Part shown: positions 39,053 through 47,508 of the stretch, in pieces
Layout: every line of letters begins with the position of its first letter
Position numbering within the stretch: position 1 is the first letter of the stretch
NCBI RefSeq assembly: GCF_013372125.1
Contig: NZ_CP053826.1
Location: forward strand, 1,736,001-1,800,000
From: Campylobacter curvus
GTDB lineage: Bacteria; Campylobacterota; Campylobacteria; Campylobacterales; Campylobacteraceae
DNA: 64,000 nt
Direction: 5' to 3'
The notes under the pieces: generated by a model
The model's input: only the letters and a program-made list of their open reading frames with translations
What the model was told of the DNA's origin: nothing
Database searches by the model: none
Program-made: the position numbers and the translations under genes

Positions 39053-40366
39053 ATGGACAAACGAAGCTTTTCATCTAGGTGGGCGTTTATAATCGCATGC
39101 GTCGGCTCGGCCGTAGGCATGGCGAATGTTTGGGGATTTCCTTACAAGCTAGGCACAAACGGTGGCGGCGCATTTTTGATCATTTATATTTTCTTCGTCG
39201 CGCTGTTTTCCTACGCCGGACTAAGCGCGGAATACGCCATCGGCAGACGAGCCAAAACGGGGACTTTAGGCTCTTATGAATATGCCTGGAAAAGTAGGAA
39301 TTTAGGCATCATCGGCAAGATCATCGGCTGGCTTCCGCTTGCGGGTTCTTTATGTATAGCTATCGGCTACGCAGTCATCATCGCCTACGTATTAAAGGCG
39401 CTGGTGCAAGCCATAAGCGGCTCGCTGATGATCGAAAACACCGATACTTGGTTTGAGTCTTTTGCACTCACGCCATACTCGGTGCTACCATATCATTTCA
39501 TAGTAGTTGCAGGAACGCTCATCACGCTATTTTTCGGAGCAAAAAGCATCGAAAAAACGAACAAGATCATGATGCCTTTGTTTTTTATATTATTTACCAT
39601 ACTGGCTATCAGGGTAGCGACGCTTGACGGGGCGTTTGAGGGGTATAAATTTTTATTCACAGCGGACTTTGGCAAGCTCGAAGATCCGATGGTGTGGATA
39701 TCTGCGATGGGTCAAGCCTTTTTCTCGCTCTCTATCACAGGCTCAGGCATGATAGTTTACGGGGCGTATCTTTCCAAGAAAGAGGATATCGTAAACAGCG
39801 CTAAAAATACAGCGATATTTGACACGCTAGCTGCGATGGTAGCGGCACTTGTAATGATACCGGCGGTGTTTGCCTACAATATGGACCCGGCTACGGGACC
39901 GGGATTACTTTTCGTAACACTGCCTAAAATTTTACAAGGTATGGTCGGCGGGCAAATTTTCGCCGTCATTTTATTTACCGCAGTCATTTTTGGCGGTATC
40001 ACCTCGCTTCAAAATATGTTCGAGGCGGTCGCCGAGTCGCTGATGCATAAATTCCCGCGCCTAAGCCGAACCTGGACGCTCGTGCTACTATGCGCGATAT
40101 GCTTTGGCGTGGGTGCACACATGGAGGACATAACTAGCTGGGGGCCTTGGATGGACTTCGTCTCGATCTATATCATCCCGATCGGTGCGGTCATCGGTGC
40201 GGTATCGTGGTTTTGGGTGATAAAAAGAGATGAAATTTTAGACGAGATAAATATGGGAGCAGGCAAAATTTACGGTTCGTTTTGGTATAACGTCGGCAGA
40301 TTTTTATATGTTCCGTTAGCGCTTTTACTTTGTATCATCGCGCTTAATATGCATATTTCGTTTTGA
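39053..40366 (+). CDS. Sodium-dependent neurotransmitter-type (NSS/SNF) transporter
   Basis: A 437-residue transporter with 11 predicted helices, like bacterial NSS members such as MhsT and Tyt1. The sodium and substrate site in helix 1 is seen in GSAVGMANVWGFPYKLGTNGG, and helix 6 has QAFFSLSITGSGMIVYGAYL. It moves amino acids with sodium; the substrate is not predictable. It is a single gene. Confidence 0.92.
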   Translation: MDKRSFSSRWAFIIACVGSAVGMANVWGFPYKLGTNGGGAFLIIYIFFVALFSYAGLSAEYAIGRRAKTGTLGSYEYAWKSRNLGIIGKIIGWLPLAGSLCIAIGYAVIIAYVLKALVQAISGSLMIENTDTWFESFALTPYSVLPYHFIVVAGTLITLFFGAKSIEKTNKIMMPLFFILFTILAIRVATLDGAFEGYKFLFTADFGKLEDPMVWISAMGQAFFSLSITGSGMIVYGAYLSKKEDIVNSAKNTAIFDTLAAMVAALVMIPAVFAYNMDPATGPGLLFVTLPKILQGMVGGQIFAVILFTAVIFGGITSLQNMFEAVAESLMHKFPRLSRTWTLVLLCAICFGVGAHMEDITSWGPWMDFVSIYIIPIGAVIGAVSWFWVIKRDEILDEINMGAGKIYGSFWYNVGRFLYVPLALLLCIIALNMHISF

Positions 40367-40369
40367 TAC

Positions 40370-40450
40370 TACGCCCACACGAACGCTATTTACAAAAGTT
40401 TGTGAAGCATTTTGCAAAACATCAACACCCTTTTAAAACAGAGCATAAAT
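40370..40450 (+). repeat. Intergenic repeat family 1, end fragment
   Basis: ATCAACACCCTTTTAAAACAGAGCATAAATTTT matches only one inverted end of the family (AACAGAGC, reverse of GCTCTGTT). No core is present. Confidence 0.4.
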
Positions 40451-40453
40451 TTT

Positions 40454-40472
40454 AAAAGCCCGTAAAGGGCTC
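40454..40472 (-). terminator. Terminator of the haem-locus flavodoxin gene
   Basis: On the minus strand AGCCC-TTTAC-GGGCT followed by TTTAAAATTT directly after the stop codon. Confidence 0.7.
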
Positions 40473-40988
40473 TTACTTTATCCCTTCAAATGCTTTTCGT
40501 ACATTTTTAAGGTCGTTTTCATCAGGATGAGTGGAGGCTTGTTTCCATGTGGCTTGGCGCTCAGGAGTGATCAAATGTATCGCTTTATCGCCCATTTTCG
40601 CCGCCATCTCTTTCATCTCCTCGATGACCTTGGGGTCGATAGCGCCTTGGCAGATGAACTCAGCTAAAATTTCATTGCCACCCTCGTTTAAAAGCTCTCG
40701 TCCGACCTTTAGCATGCTCTCGCCGTGCTCTCCGGCAGGATCGGCGCCAAGAGTGATGAAAAGCCCCGTTTTTTTACCCTTTACATGCTCTTTTATGTAG
40801 CGCTTGAAATGTGCCTCCGGGCCGCCCTTATCGATATAAAATCCTATCGCCACAAAGTCAAAACCGCTTATATCCTTTGCGCGTTCATCGGTGTAGCTGA
40901 TCGCTTCACAGCCTATTTGCTGCGCGATGGCTTCGCCTATTTTTTTGGTATTACCGCTTAGTGAGGTATAGATCACTATTTTTTTCAT
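40473..40988 (-). CDS. Flavodoxin-family protein of the haem locus
   Basis: A 171-residue flavodoxin-like protein with the phosphate-binding loop TSLSGNTKKIGEA (about 8 to 20) and the FMN-side motif FVAIGFYIDKGGPEAHFKRY. Its start overlaps the end of the ChuW-like radical SAM gene by 4 bases. A radical SAM enzyme needs an electron donor, so this flavodoxin probably reduces it; the same pairing (HmuF with HmuW) is described in Fusobacterium. That job here is inference from coupling. Confidence 0.82.
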   Translation of the reverse strand: MKKIVIYTSLSGNTKKIGEAIAQQIGCEAISYTDERAKDISGFDFVAIGFYIDKGGPEAHFKRYIKEHVKGKKTGLFITLGADPAGEHGESMLKVGRELLNEGGNEILAEFICQGAIDPKVIEEMKEMAAKMGDKAIHLITPERQATWKQASTHPDENDLKNVRKAFEGIK

Positions 40989-42205
40989 TCAAACTCCTTC
41001 TTTGCTATCTTTGCTACTTCATCGGCTATCGTATTTCCCCAAAATACGCCATCCAGGCTAAGCTCGATGCCATCAGGCTTGATGCTCATATAGCCTTCGC
41101 TCTCGCATTTTTTGAAAAATTCCATCAAATTTACAAACATCTCGTCGCTGACATATCGCTTCATATCGCTAAATTTGATGTCATGATACTGAAAGAGAGC
41201 GTTAAATTTCTTCCTATTTCGCTCCTCAGGCGGCAAGATACCGATCATTTGAAGGTCAGCTCTCATATTAAAGATGCCAAACTCCCCGAGCTGTCCGCCT
41301 GCACTGACGCCAATAGGCAATACATCGGCTCCGGCGTGGCTTAGACGGATGTATTTATACTCGTCGCGACCTTTTCGGTTGAGCTTTGTGTATTCTAAAA
41401 ATTCATAATCCCCGCCCTTAAACATCTCATCGACAAAGGCGTTATGAAGCTTCCTATCAGTCTCGATGTTGTAATAATCTTGTGAAAAGGTATTTGAAAG
41501 CACGGAGCCGTCTAAAAACTGCAACGAATAAAAGCTCGTGCTATCGACTGCGATATCTTTTAAAATTCTCGCATCCTCTCTGACCTCTTCCTCCGTCTCG
41601 TTAGGGTAGTTGTAGATGATATCGGTGCAGACAAAGCCCTTGAATTCGTCCTTTATCTTTTTTAAATGCTCGATCGCAGCCTCTTTTGAGTGCGTGCGGT
41701 TTAGAAGCTTCCTACCGGCCTCGCTAAACGTCTGCACGCCGATGCTGAAGCGATTTACGCCAAGGCTTTGCATCAAGCGCACTTTTGAGATATTTAGGTT
41801 GTGTAGCGTGGTTTCAAAGCTAAATTCGCAAGTCTTGGAGATATTGAATTTTTCATTTATAGCTTTTAAAATTTTCTCCAAATGGCGCTCTTTCAGCGTC
41901 GTTGGCGTCCCGCCTCCAAAATAAACCGACTCGAAGCTTTTTTGCTGGATATAGCTAAATTTCGAGTATTTATCGATCTCGCCCAGCAAATACTGCGTAT
42001 AGTCATCAAGCTCACCGTCAAGTTTACTGCGATTCATCGAGCAAAACGAACATATCGTATCGCAAAACGGCACGTGAAAATATATCACGCCCTCTTTTTG
42101 CTCGGGCACACCATTCTCCAAGAACTCATACAAGTCCTCTTTCGTTGCAAATTCCGATTTGTTCGGATGCCCCGAATGATGCCCTTTTATCCTTTTTTCA
42201 AACAC
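40985..42205 (-). CDS. ChuW/HutW-like radical SAM enzyme, probable anaerobic haem degradation
   Basis: A 406-residue relative of coproporphyrinogen dehydrogenase (HemN). The radical SAM cluster motif is C-X3-C-X2-C (Cys48, Cys52, Cys55, in HVPFCDTICSFC), followed by SVYFGGGTPTTL and RFSIGVQTFSEAGRKLLNR. In ChuW of E. coli O157 the enzyme opens the haem ring without oxygen, releasing iron and a linear tetrapyrrole. Position inside a haem uptake operon favours ChuW over HemN. It overlaps the flavodoxin gene by 4 bases. Confidence 0.82.
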   Translation of the reverse strand: MFEKRIKGHHSGHPNKSEFATKEDLYEFLENGVPEQKEGVIYFHVPFCDTICSFCSMNRSKLDGELDDYTQYLLGEIDKYSKFSYIQQKSFESVYFGGGTPTTLKERHLEKILKAINEKFNISKTCEFSFETTLHNLNISKVRLMQSLGVNRFSIGVQTFSEAGRKLLNRTHSKEAAIEHLKKIKDEFKGFVCTDIIYNYPNETEEEVREDARILKDIAVDSTSFYSLQFLDGSVLSNTFSQDYYNIETDRKLHNAFVDEMFKGGDYEFLEYTKLNRKGRDEYKYIRLSHAGADVLPIGVSAGGQLGEFGIFNMRADLQMIGILPPEERNRKKFNALFQYHDIKFSDMKRYVSDEMFVNLMEFFKKCESEGYMSIKPDGIELSLDGVFWGNTIADEVAKIAKKEFE

Positions 42206-42279
42206 TTTCTCTCCTTTTAGGACTTTTTAGCTCTTGATTTTAAAGCTTATTTGCTTATTGTTTAATAAATTTATACACT

Positions 42280-43119
42280 TCATTTAAGCAAATCATTATA
42301 AATTTTATCCACGCCCTCACCTATCCTAGGCGTTCCGCGAAGCAATATCGACGACGGGAAAGTCAAAATTTTGCCGTTTTTGGCGGCGTTGGTTTTGGCA
42401 AGCACGGGATTTTCTTTCAAAAAGCTTTCGCTACTGCCGCCCATACCGCCTACAAGCACGATGAAATCAGGATTTGCTCCCAAAATAAACTCCGGCGATA
42501 CGATAGGCGTGCTGCCTTGCAGACTGTCGGCTAAATTTACGAGGCCAAGCCTTTTAAATATATCTCCCGGAAGCGTCTTTGAATTAAATGCCGTGATAGG
42601 CGTGCCCGAAAATATCGCGATTATCTTTTTGCCTTTCAGCGCTCCGCTCTCATAGGTCTTAAATTTTTGCTTTATGCCTTCCACCAGCTCGTGCGCCTTT
42701 TGCTCCTTGCCCGTTATCTTGCCGATTTGCTCGATGTTTGAGTAGATCATATCCACGCTATCGGCCTTTAGTGTAAGCGTAGGCAGGTTAAATTTCTTAA
42801 GATCCTCGTTCACGTTTGCGGAGTGAAAGCTGGTGACCACGAGGTCAGGTTTTAGCTCGACTATCTTTTCAAAATTGGGCTTTGTATAAGTGCCTACGCT
42901 TTTTAAAAGCGCGGTCTTGTCCTCGGGCCAAATTTTTGACATAGTCAGAGTCGAGATAGCGGCTATTTGATCCTCCGCACCCAGCATATACATCATCTCA
43001 ACGACTGCCGGATCTAAGATCACTAAGCGCTTTTTAGGCGTATCCATAGTAGTCGTAGCCGATGCAAATACCGCAAAAACGGCAAATGCCGAGACTAAAA
43101 TTTTAAATTTCCTAAACAT
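42280..43119 (-). CDS. Periplasmic haem/iron-complex binding protein
   Basis: A 279-residue class III binding protein (ChuT/BtuF type) with a signal peptide (1 to 21). Two lobes are joined by a long helix; visible family elements are LVILDPAVVEMMYMLGAED, IVELKPDLVVTSFHSANV and NPDFIVLVGGMGGSS. It would pass haem or an iron complex to the ABC transporter encoded upstream (44218, 43448). It is separated from the ATPase gene by a 328-base gap filled by a repeat. Confidence 0.85.
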   Translation of the reverse strand: MFRKFKILVSAFAVFAVFASATTTMDTPKKRLVILDPAVVEMMYMLGAEDQIAAISTLTMSKIWPEDKTALLKSVGTYTKPNFEKIVELKPDLVVTSFHSANVNEDLKKFNLPTLTLKADSVDMIYSNIEQIGKITGKEQKAHELVEGIKQKFKTYESGALKGKKIIAIFSGTPITAFNSKTLPGDIFKRLGLVNLADSLQGSTPIVSPEFILGANPDFIVLVGGMGGSSESFLKENPVLAKTNAAKNGKILTFPSSILLRGTPRIGEGVDKIYNDLLK

Positions 43120-43149
43120 TTTTACTCCTTTGTTTTTGGTTTTGTTTAT

Positions 43150-43440
43150 AAAATTTTGGCTCTCTTTTGATAAAACGTTGATGCCTTTAAATAGTGCTTC
43201 GCAAATCTTATTTACTCCAGAAGCGACCTAGCACGGACGCGAACAGCGTTTGTGCGGGAGTGGGCAGCCAAACATATAATAGCACGATTTCTTGCTTCGC
43301 AAATAAGATGAGCTTGCGACAGAATGCCTAACGTGTAGCACGAAAATCACGGTCAGCCTTACGGCTTCCCTGATTTTCGGAGGGCAATGTCGCCGCTCAT
43401 CTCATTTGACTACGCTTAAAATCTCCGGTAAATCAACTAC
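43150..43440 (+). repeat. Intergenic repeat family 1, copy c (inside the haem locus)
   Basis: Begins with ATTTTGGCTCTCTTTTGATA, has the core CATATAATAGCACGATTTC (43275-43293) and a second related piece GTGTAGCACGAAAATCACGG. It lies between the ABC ATPase gene and the binding-protein gene, which are normally adjacent. Confidence 0.6.
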
Positions 43441-43447
43441 CCCACCG

Positions 43448-44218
43448 TTACTTTAGCGGCACGACGAAAGGACTGCCCTTGTGCTCGATGACTTCACACT
43501 CAAGCCCGTAAATTTCTTTTAAAATTTCGCTTGTATAAAGCTCTTTTGCTACGCCGTCATATCTGACGCGCCCATCTTTTAGCATCACTATCCTGTCGCA
43601 AAATAGCGAGGCTAAATTTAGATCGTGCAGCACGACAATAGAGAGCAGATTTAGCTGCTTTGTGAGCTTTTTGCAAATTTTTAGCATCTCTATGGCGTAG
43701 TTTAGATCAAGCGCGGATGTCGGCTCGTCTAGCAGGAGAATTTTAGGCTCGCTCACCAGCGCCCTAGCCAGCAAAACACGCTGAAATTCTCCTCCACTCA
43801 GCGATGCAGCTATGCGCTTTGCAAAGTGCTTTATATCAAGCATCTGCATGATCTCGTCCACTTTTTTTGCGTCTTGCTCGTCGTATCCGCTGAACTGATT
43901 TTTCAAATGGCAAAACCTACCCATAAAAACGATATCCTCGACCAGTAGCGGCGCATTTAGCACGCTTCGCTGCGGCACGAAGCCTAAAATTTTAGCCAGC
44001 TGCTTTAGCGGATACTCGTTAAGCGCCTTATTTTCGATATTTATGACGCCACAGTTTGGACGGATGATTTTTAAAATATTTTTTAAAAGAGTGGATTTAC
44101 CGCATCCGTTTGGTCCCAAGATCCCGATGAATTCGCCGTTTTTAGCGGCAAGATCCACACCCTTTAAGATCTCTTTTTTATCATAACTAAAACCTAAATT
44201 TTTGATCTCGACGCTCAT
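43448..44218 (-). CDS. ABC transporter ATPase for haem/iron complex
   Basis: A 256-residue ATPase of the FecE/HmuV class. Walker A GPNGCGKST (about 35 to 43), the signature LSGGEFQRVLLARAL, Walker B ILLLDEPTSALD and the switch histidine in IVVLHDLNLA are intact. It shares one base with the permease gene (TGATG) and works with it and with the binding protein. Confidence 0.93.
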   Translation of the reverse strand: MSVEIKNLGFSYDKKEILKGVDLAAKNGEFIGILGPNGCGKSTLLKNILKIIRPNCGVINIENKALNEYPLKQLAKILGFVPQRSVLNAPLLVEDIVFMGRFCHLKNQFSGYDEQDAKKVDEIMQMLDIKHFAKRIAASLSGGEFQRVLLARALVSEPKILLLDEPTSALDLNYAIEMLKICKKLTKQLNLLSIVVLHDLNLASLFCDRIVMLKDGRVRYDGVAKELYTSEILKEIYGLECEVIEHKGSPFVVPLK

Positions 44219-45201
44219 CAGACTATCCCTCTAGTCGAGCGCATCGCTAAAAATAGAAAAAACGGAGCGCCAAAAAACGCCGTTACTACGCCTATTGGAA
44301 CCTCTACCGGGCTTAGCACGCTCTTGCCTATCGTATCGCAAACGAGCAAAAATAACCCGCCGGCGATCGTGCTTACCGGTATCAAAACGGCGTTATTCGA
44401 TGTGCGCAAGATCATTCGCAAAGTGTGAGGTATGATGAGGCCTACAAAGCCTATCATACCTGTAAATGCGACTGAAAAGCTAACAGCTAAAGATGAGGCG
44501 ATGAGTAAATTTTTTTTTGTTTTTTCAACATCTACACCAAGGCTTTGCGCCTCCTCGTCGCCGCTTAAAATGACATTTAGCTCAAGTCTTTTTATATAAA
44601 AATAGACCATACAAATCACGAGCGGAACGACTAAAAAGCCGATCTTTTGCCAGTTTGCGCCGCCCACATAGCCCATCATCCACACTACTATCTTAAAGCT
44701 GTCCTCACCGATGAGATAGGTCGCAAACGATGTGAAAGCGCCTAAAAACGATGAAAACGCTATGCCTATTATAAGCAGCGTAGCGATGGATTTGCCGCGT
44801 TTTGAAAGCTTAAATATAACAAGCGACAAGATGGCCGAGGCGATAAACGCAAAGACGCCGTAATAGACATCGGGAAGCTTTAAAAGATAGGCCACGACGG
44901 CTCCAAATGTCGCGCTAGCGGCGATACCGATGATATAAGGATCGGCCAGGGGATTTAAAAAAACGCTTTGCACCACTACGCCCGAGCTTGCTAAAAGCAT
45001 GCCTATCAAAAAGGCCATTATCACGCGAGGCAGGCGAAGTTCAAGGATTATCGCCCTTTTTATATCGTCCATGTCGCCGCCAAGAGCGAAATTCACGATA
45101 TCTTTGTATCCGATATCAGCACCTCCGAGGCTGAGTGAAACGACGCAAACGACGATAGTAAGCAGCACTAAAACGATGCTCGCTTTTGTTTTAATAGGCA
45201 T
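44218..45201 (-). CDS. ABC transporter permease (FecCD family) for haem/iron complex
   Basis: A 327-residue inner-membrane protein with about 10 helices. FecCD family elements: LRLPRVIMAFLIGMLLASSGVVVQ at the first coupling region, PLADPYIIGIAASATFGAV, LGVDVEKTKK and FVGLIIPHTLRMIL. It overlaps the receptor gene by 11 bases and the ATPase gene by one. A run of nine A occurs in the coding strand near 44513-44521 (T9 on the top strand). Confidence 0.92.
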   Translation of the reverse strand: MPIKTKASIVLVLLTIVVCVVSLSLGGADIGYKDIVNFALGGDMDDIKRAIILELRLPRVIMAFLIGMLLASSGVVVQSVFLNPLADPYIIGIAASATFGAVVAYLLKLPDVYYGVFAFIASAILSLVIFKLSKRGKSIATLLIIGIAFSSFLGAFTSFATYLIGEDSFKIVVWMMGYVGGANWQKIGFLVVPLVICMVYFYIKRLELNVILSGDEEAQSLGVDVEKTKKNLLIASSLAVSFSVAFTGMIGFVGLIIPHTLRMILRTSNNAVLIPVSTIAGGLFLLVCDTIGKSVLSPVEVPIGVVTAFFGAPFFLFLAMRSTRGIV

Positions 45202-47161
45202 ATTTGAACTCTACATAATAATTTCTCTCGCGCGCCGGCGAATAAGAATCGGCTCTTTTCATCTCGACTATATTATATTTTTTGTTGAATAAATTTTTCA
45301 CGCCGGCTACGACCGAAATTCCGTTTTGAAATTTATATTTCGCACCAAAATCCACGATCGTTTTGTCGCTTATTTTATCATAATAACTATCAACTATGCT
45401 TGAATACCACTTCACATCGGTCAGCAAATTTAGATTTTTTATCGGCTCGTAGTCCACGCCAAGAACGAATTTGCTCCTTTGCACCCAAGGTATGCGCTTG
45501 CCGCTGTTTGCACCCGCTTTGATCTTAGCGTCCACAAAAGAGTAGGTCTCGCTTAGCCTTAGCTTTTTTAAGATATCTTGCTCTGCGTAAAGCTCAAAGC
45601 CGTAGCGTCTGGTTTTGTCTAAATTTATAAAGCGCCAGCCGTCCGAGATATTTGCGGTGTTAGAAAAATTCCTTATCTCGTCTTTAGTATCGGTGTAAAA
45701 CGCCGCTGCACTAAAATACCCGCCTAAAAACATATCTTTCATACCGATCTCATAGGTTTTAAAGGTCTCCGGCCTTAGGTTATTCATGGCGTAAGTCGTG
45801 CGATTTAGCTTATCTACCAGCTGATTTGGTCCGGGAGAGGTGTAGCCGCGCTCAAATTTCAGATAGACGTTTCCCGTCTTTGAATATTTGAAATTTGGCG
45901 TGACCTCAAAGGCGTAGTTGCTCATGCTTTTATCTTCGCTAAAGGTGCCGCCAGTAGTCCTTCCCATCATGGTCGTCCTTTGTAGTCTGTCCGTATCGTA
46001 AAGCGCCTTTTCGTATCTATAGCCCACATTTAGCTCGAAATAATCGGTAAAGTTATATTTTGGCATGATGTAAAAGGAGTGCGTTTGCTTTTGCATATCA
46101 AATTTTGTATAGTTTCTCATTATGCCCATAGGCGTAGCCGCAGATACGTTTAGTATCCTCAGTCCGTCATTTTTTAGATATTCGTATCCGGCTACGACCT
46201 CACCGCTAGAGTAAGTGTATCTGCCTTTAAAATTTGAGCCCAGCTTTTTATCCTCAAATTTCGTATCACTATCCATATCGTCGGTCTCTTTTTGATAATA
46301 AGGCGTAACGGTAAGCTCGAACGCATCGCTAAATTTAGCGTTATAGTCGATATCTACGACGACTCTTTTGCTGACTACCTCACTGTAGTCATCGGCCTGG
46401 CGTCTGTTTTGCTCGAGCTGCTTTTTAGTTAGTGCCCCGGCACCTTTTTCTTTGACCTTAAAATAGCTAGGATTTATAGAGATGCTTTGCATATCGTTTA
46501 TCTGATAGCGTATGCCTAAATTTGCGTAGTATCCTCTAAGCCACTCGCCGTATCTGTACCCCCCCCCATTGAAATCTTTAACCGCAGCTTTGAGGTATAG
46601 ATCCTCGCTCACCTTTCCTCCTATGCCTACGTTGAAGTCTTTATAAGCGTAAGAGGCTATCTTTGTCGAGGCGGTCACGAAAAAGTCTTTTGGCTTTTGC
46701 TTTGTGATGATGTTTATCACGCCGCCTGTCGTGCCGCTACCGTATAAAACCGAGCCGCCGCCGGGGATGATCTCGATACGCTCGACATCTTCTATCGGGA
46801 TGAGGTCGGTGTGAATTTTAGTAGGCGTAGTGTCTATCATATTTATCGCGATACCGTTTACCAGGACCTTGACGGAGGTGTTGGCCTTTTGCCCCTGTCC
46901 TCTTATGTCGATGTTCCTACCCGAGCCGTTATATATGTAGCTTACTCCCGGCGCCTTTTCCAGGGCTTCGTTTATATCTCTATACCCACGTCCTTGCAGG
47001 TCTTCTGATGTTATGACCGTAACGTTTTTGACCTCATCTCTTAAAAAGCTCTCAAACCCGGTCGCCGTTATGACCACCTCATCAAGCTTGGTCGTATTGT
47101 TATCCGCGCCGTATAGGCCGATCGACACAAAAATGCAGATGCAAATTTTACTCTTTGACAT
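45191..47161 (-). CDS. TonB-dependent receptor of the haem/iron locus, with an in-frame G9 tract
   Basis: A 656-residue outer-membrane receptor: signal peptide (1 to 19), TonB box LDEVVITAT (about 26 to 34), plug domain (to about 155; PIEDVERIEIIPGGGSVLYGSGTTGG) and a 22-strand barrel ending in the aromatic-terminated YYVEFKYAY. The ligand could be haem or a siderophore; the HugZ and ChuW-like neighbours favour haem. Codons 199 to 201 are GGG GGG GGG (46559-46567), so loss or gain of a G would switch the gene off. The present length is ON. A Fur-like region is upstream. Confidence 0.92.
   Translation of the reverse strand: MSKSKICICIFVSIGLYGADNNTTKLDEVVITATGFESFLRDEVKNVTVITSEDLQGRGYRDINEALEKAPGVSYIYNGSGRNIDIRGQGQKANTSVKVLVNGIAINMIDTTPTKIHTDLIPIEDVERIEIIPGGGSVLYGSGTTGGVINIITKQKPKDFFVTASTKIASYAYKDFNVGIGGKVSEDLYLKAAVKDFNGGGYRYGEWLRGYYANLGIRYQINDMQSISINPSYFKVKEKGAGALTKKQLEQNRRQADDYSEVVSKRVVVDIDYNAKFSDAFELTVTPYYQKETDDMDSDTKFEDKKLGSNFKGRYTYSSGEVVAGYEYLKNDGLRILNVSAATPMGIMRNYTKFDMQKQTHSFYIMPKYNFTDYFELNVGYRYEKALYDTDRLQRTTMMGRTTGGTFSEDKSMSNYAFEVTPNFKYSKTGNVYLKFERGYTSPGPNQLVDKLNRTTYAMNNLRPETFKTYEIGMKDMFLGGYFSAAAFYTDTKDEIRNFSNTANISDGWRFINLDKTRRYGFELYAEQDILKKLRLSETYSFVDAKIKAGANSGKRIPWVQRSKFVLGVDYEPIKNLNLLTDVKWYSSIVDSYYDKISDKTIVDFGAKYKFQNGISVVAGVKNLFNKKYNIVEMKRADSYSPARERNYYVEFKYAY
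46559..46567 (-). other. G9 tract in the receptor gene (phase-variation candidate)
   Basis: Nine consecutive G in the sense strand at codons 199 to 201, just after the plug domain. Tracts like this are the main contingency loci in Campylobacter. Confidence 0.75.
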
Positions 47162-47216
47162 GATGTGCTTCCTTGATTTTGAAATATATTATCATATATG
47201 GCGATTATATTGTTTA

Positions 47217-47240
47217 TTAGATTAGATGATAATAAAAATT
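47217..47240 (-). promoter_or_regulatory. Fur-like region upstream of the receptor operon
   Basis: ATTAGATTAGATGATAATAA, a GATAAT-containing run about 60 bases before the receptor start. Weaker than the boxes at 34217 and 48406. Confidence 0.35.
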
Positions 47241-47259
47241 AAGATTAGAAAATAAAATT

Positions 47260-47455
47260 TTGACTCTGTTAAAATATTTCATTGATTTTCAGCTTTCAAA
47301 AGCGAAGCCAAACCTTGTGAAGCGACGCTATCACCGCCGATTTTTAGGGAAGTCGTAAGACTGACCGCAAAAATCGTGCTACACGTTCGGTGCTTTGCGG
47401 AGCGAGCAGGGTTTGCGAAGCAAGTGTCAATGATTTATTATAACAGAGCCAAAAA
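47260..47455 (-). repeat. Intergenic repeat family 1, copy d
   Basis: The 347-base gap between the receptor and HugZ genes contains a well-preserved copy: left end TTTTGACTCTGTTAAAATAT, core AAAATCGTGCTACACGTTCG (minus orientation) and right end CAATGATTTATTATAACAGAGCC. The two ends are inverted repeats matching at about 23 of 27 positions. Confidence 0.7.
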
Positions 47456-47477
47456 TTTTATATAGAATCAAAGCAAG

Positions 47478-47501
47478 TTAAGCCCTAAATTTAGGGCTTA
47501 A
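47478..47501 (-). terminator. Palindromic terminator after hugZ
   Basis: A perfect 24-base palindrome centred on CCTAAATTTAGG (outer arms TTAAGC / GCTTAA) lies 7 bases after the stop codon. The T run is weak, so a role in RNA stability is also possible. Confidence 0.5.
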
Positions 47502-47508
47502 ATAAAAT

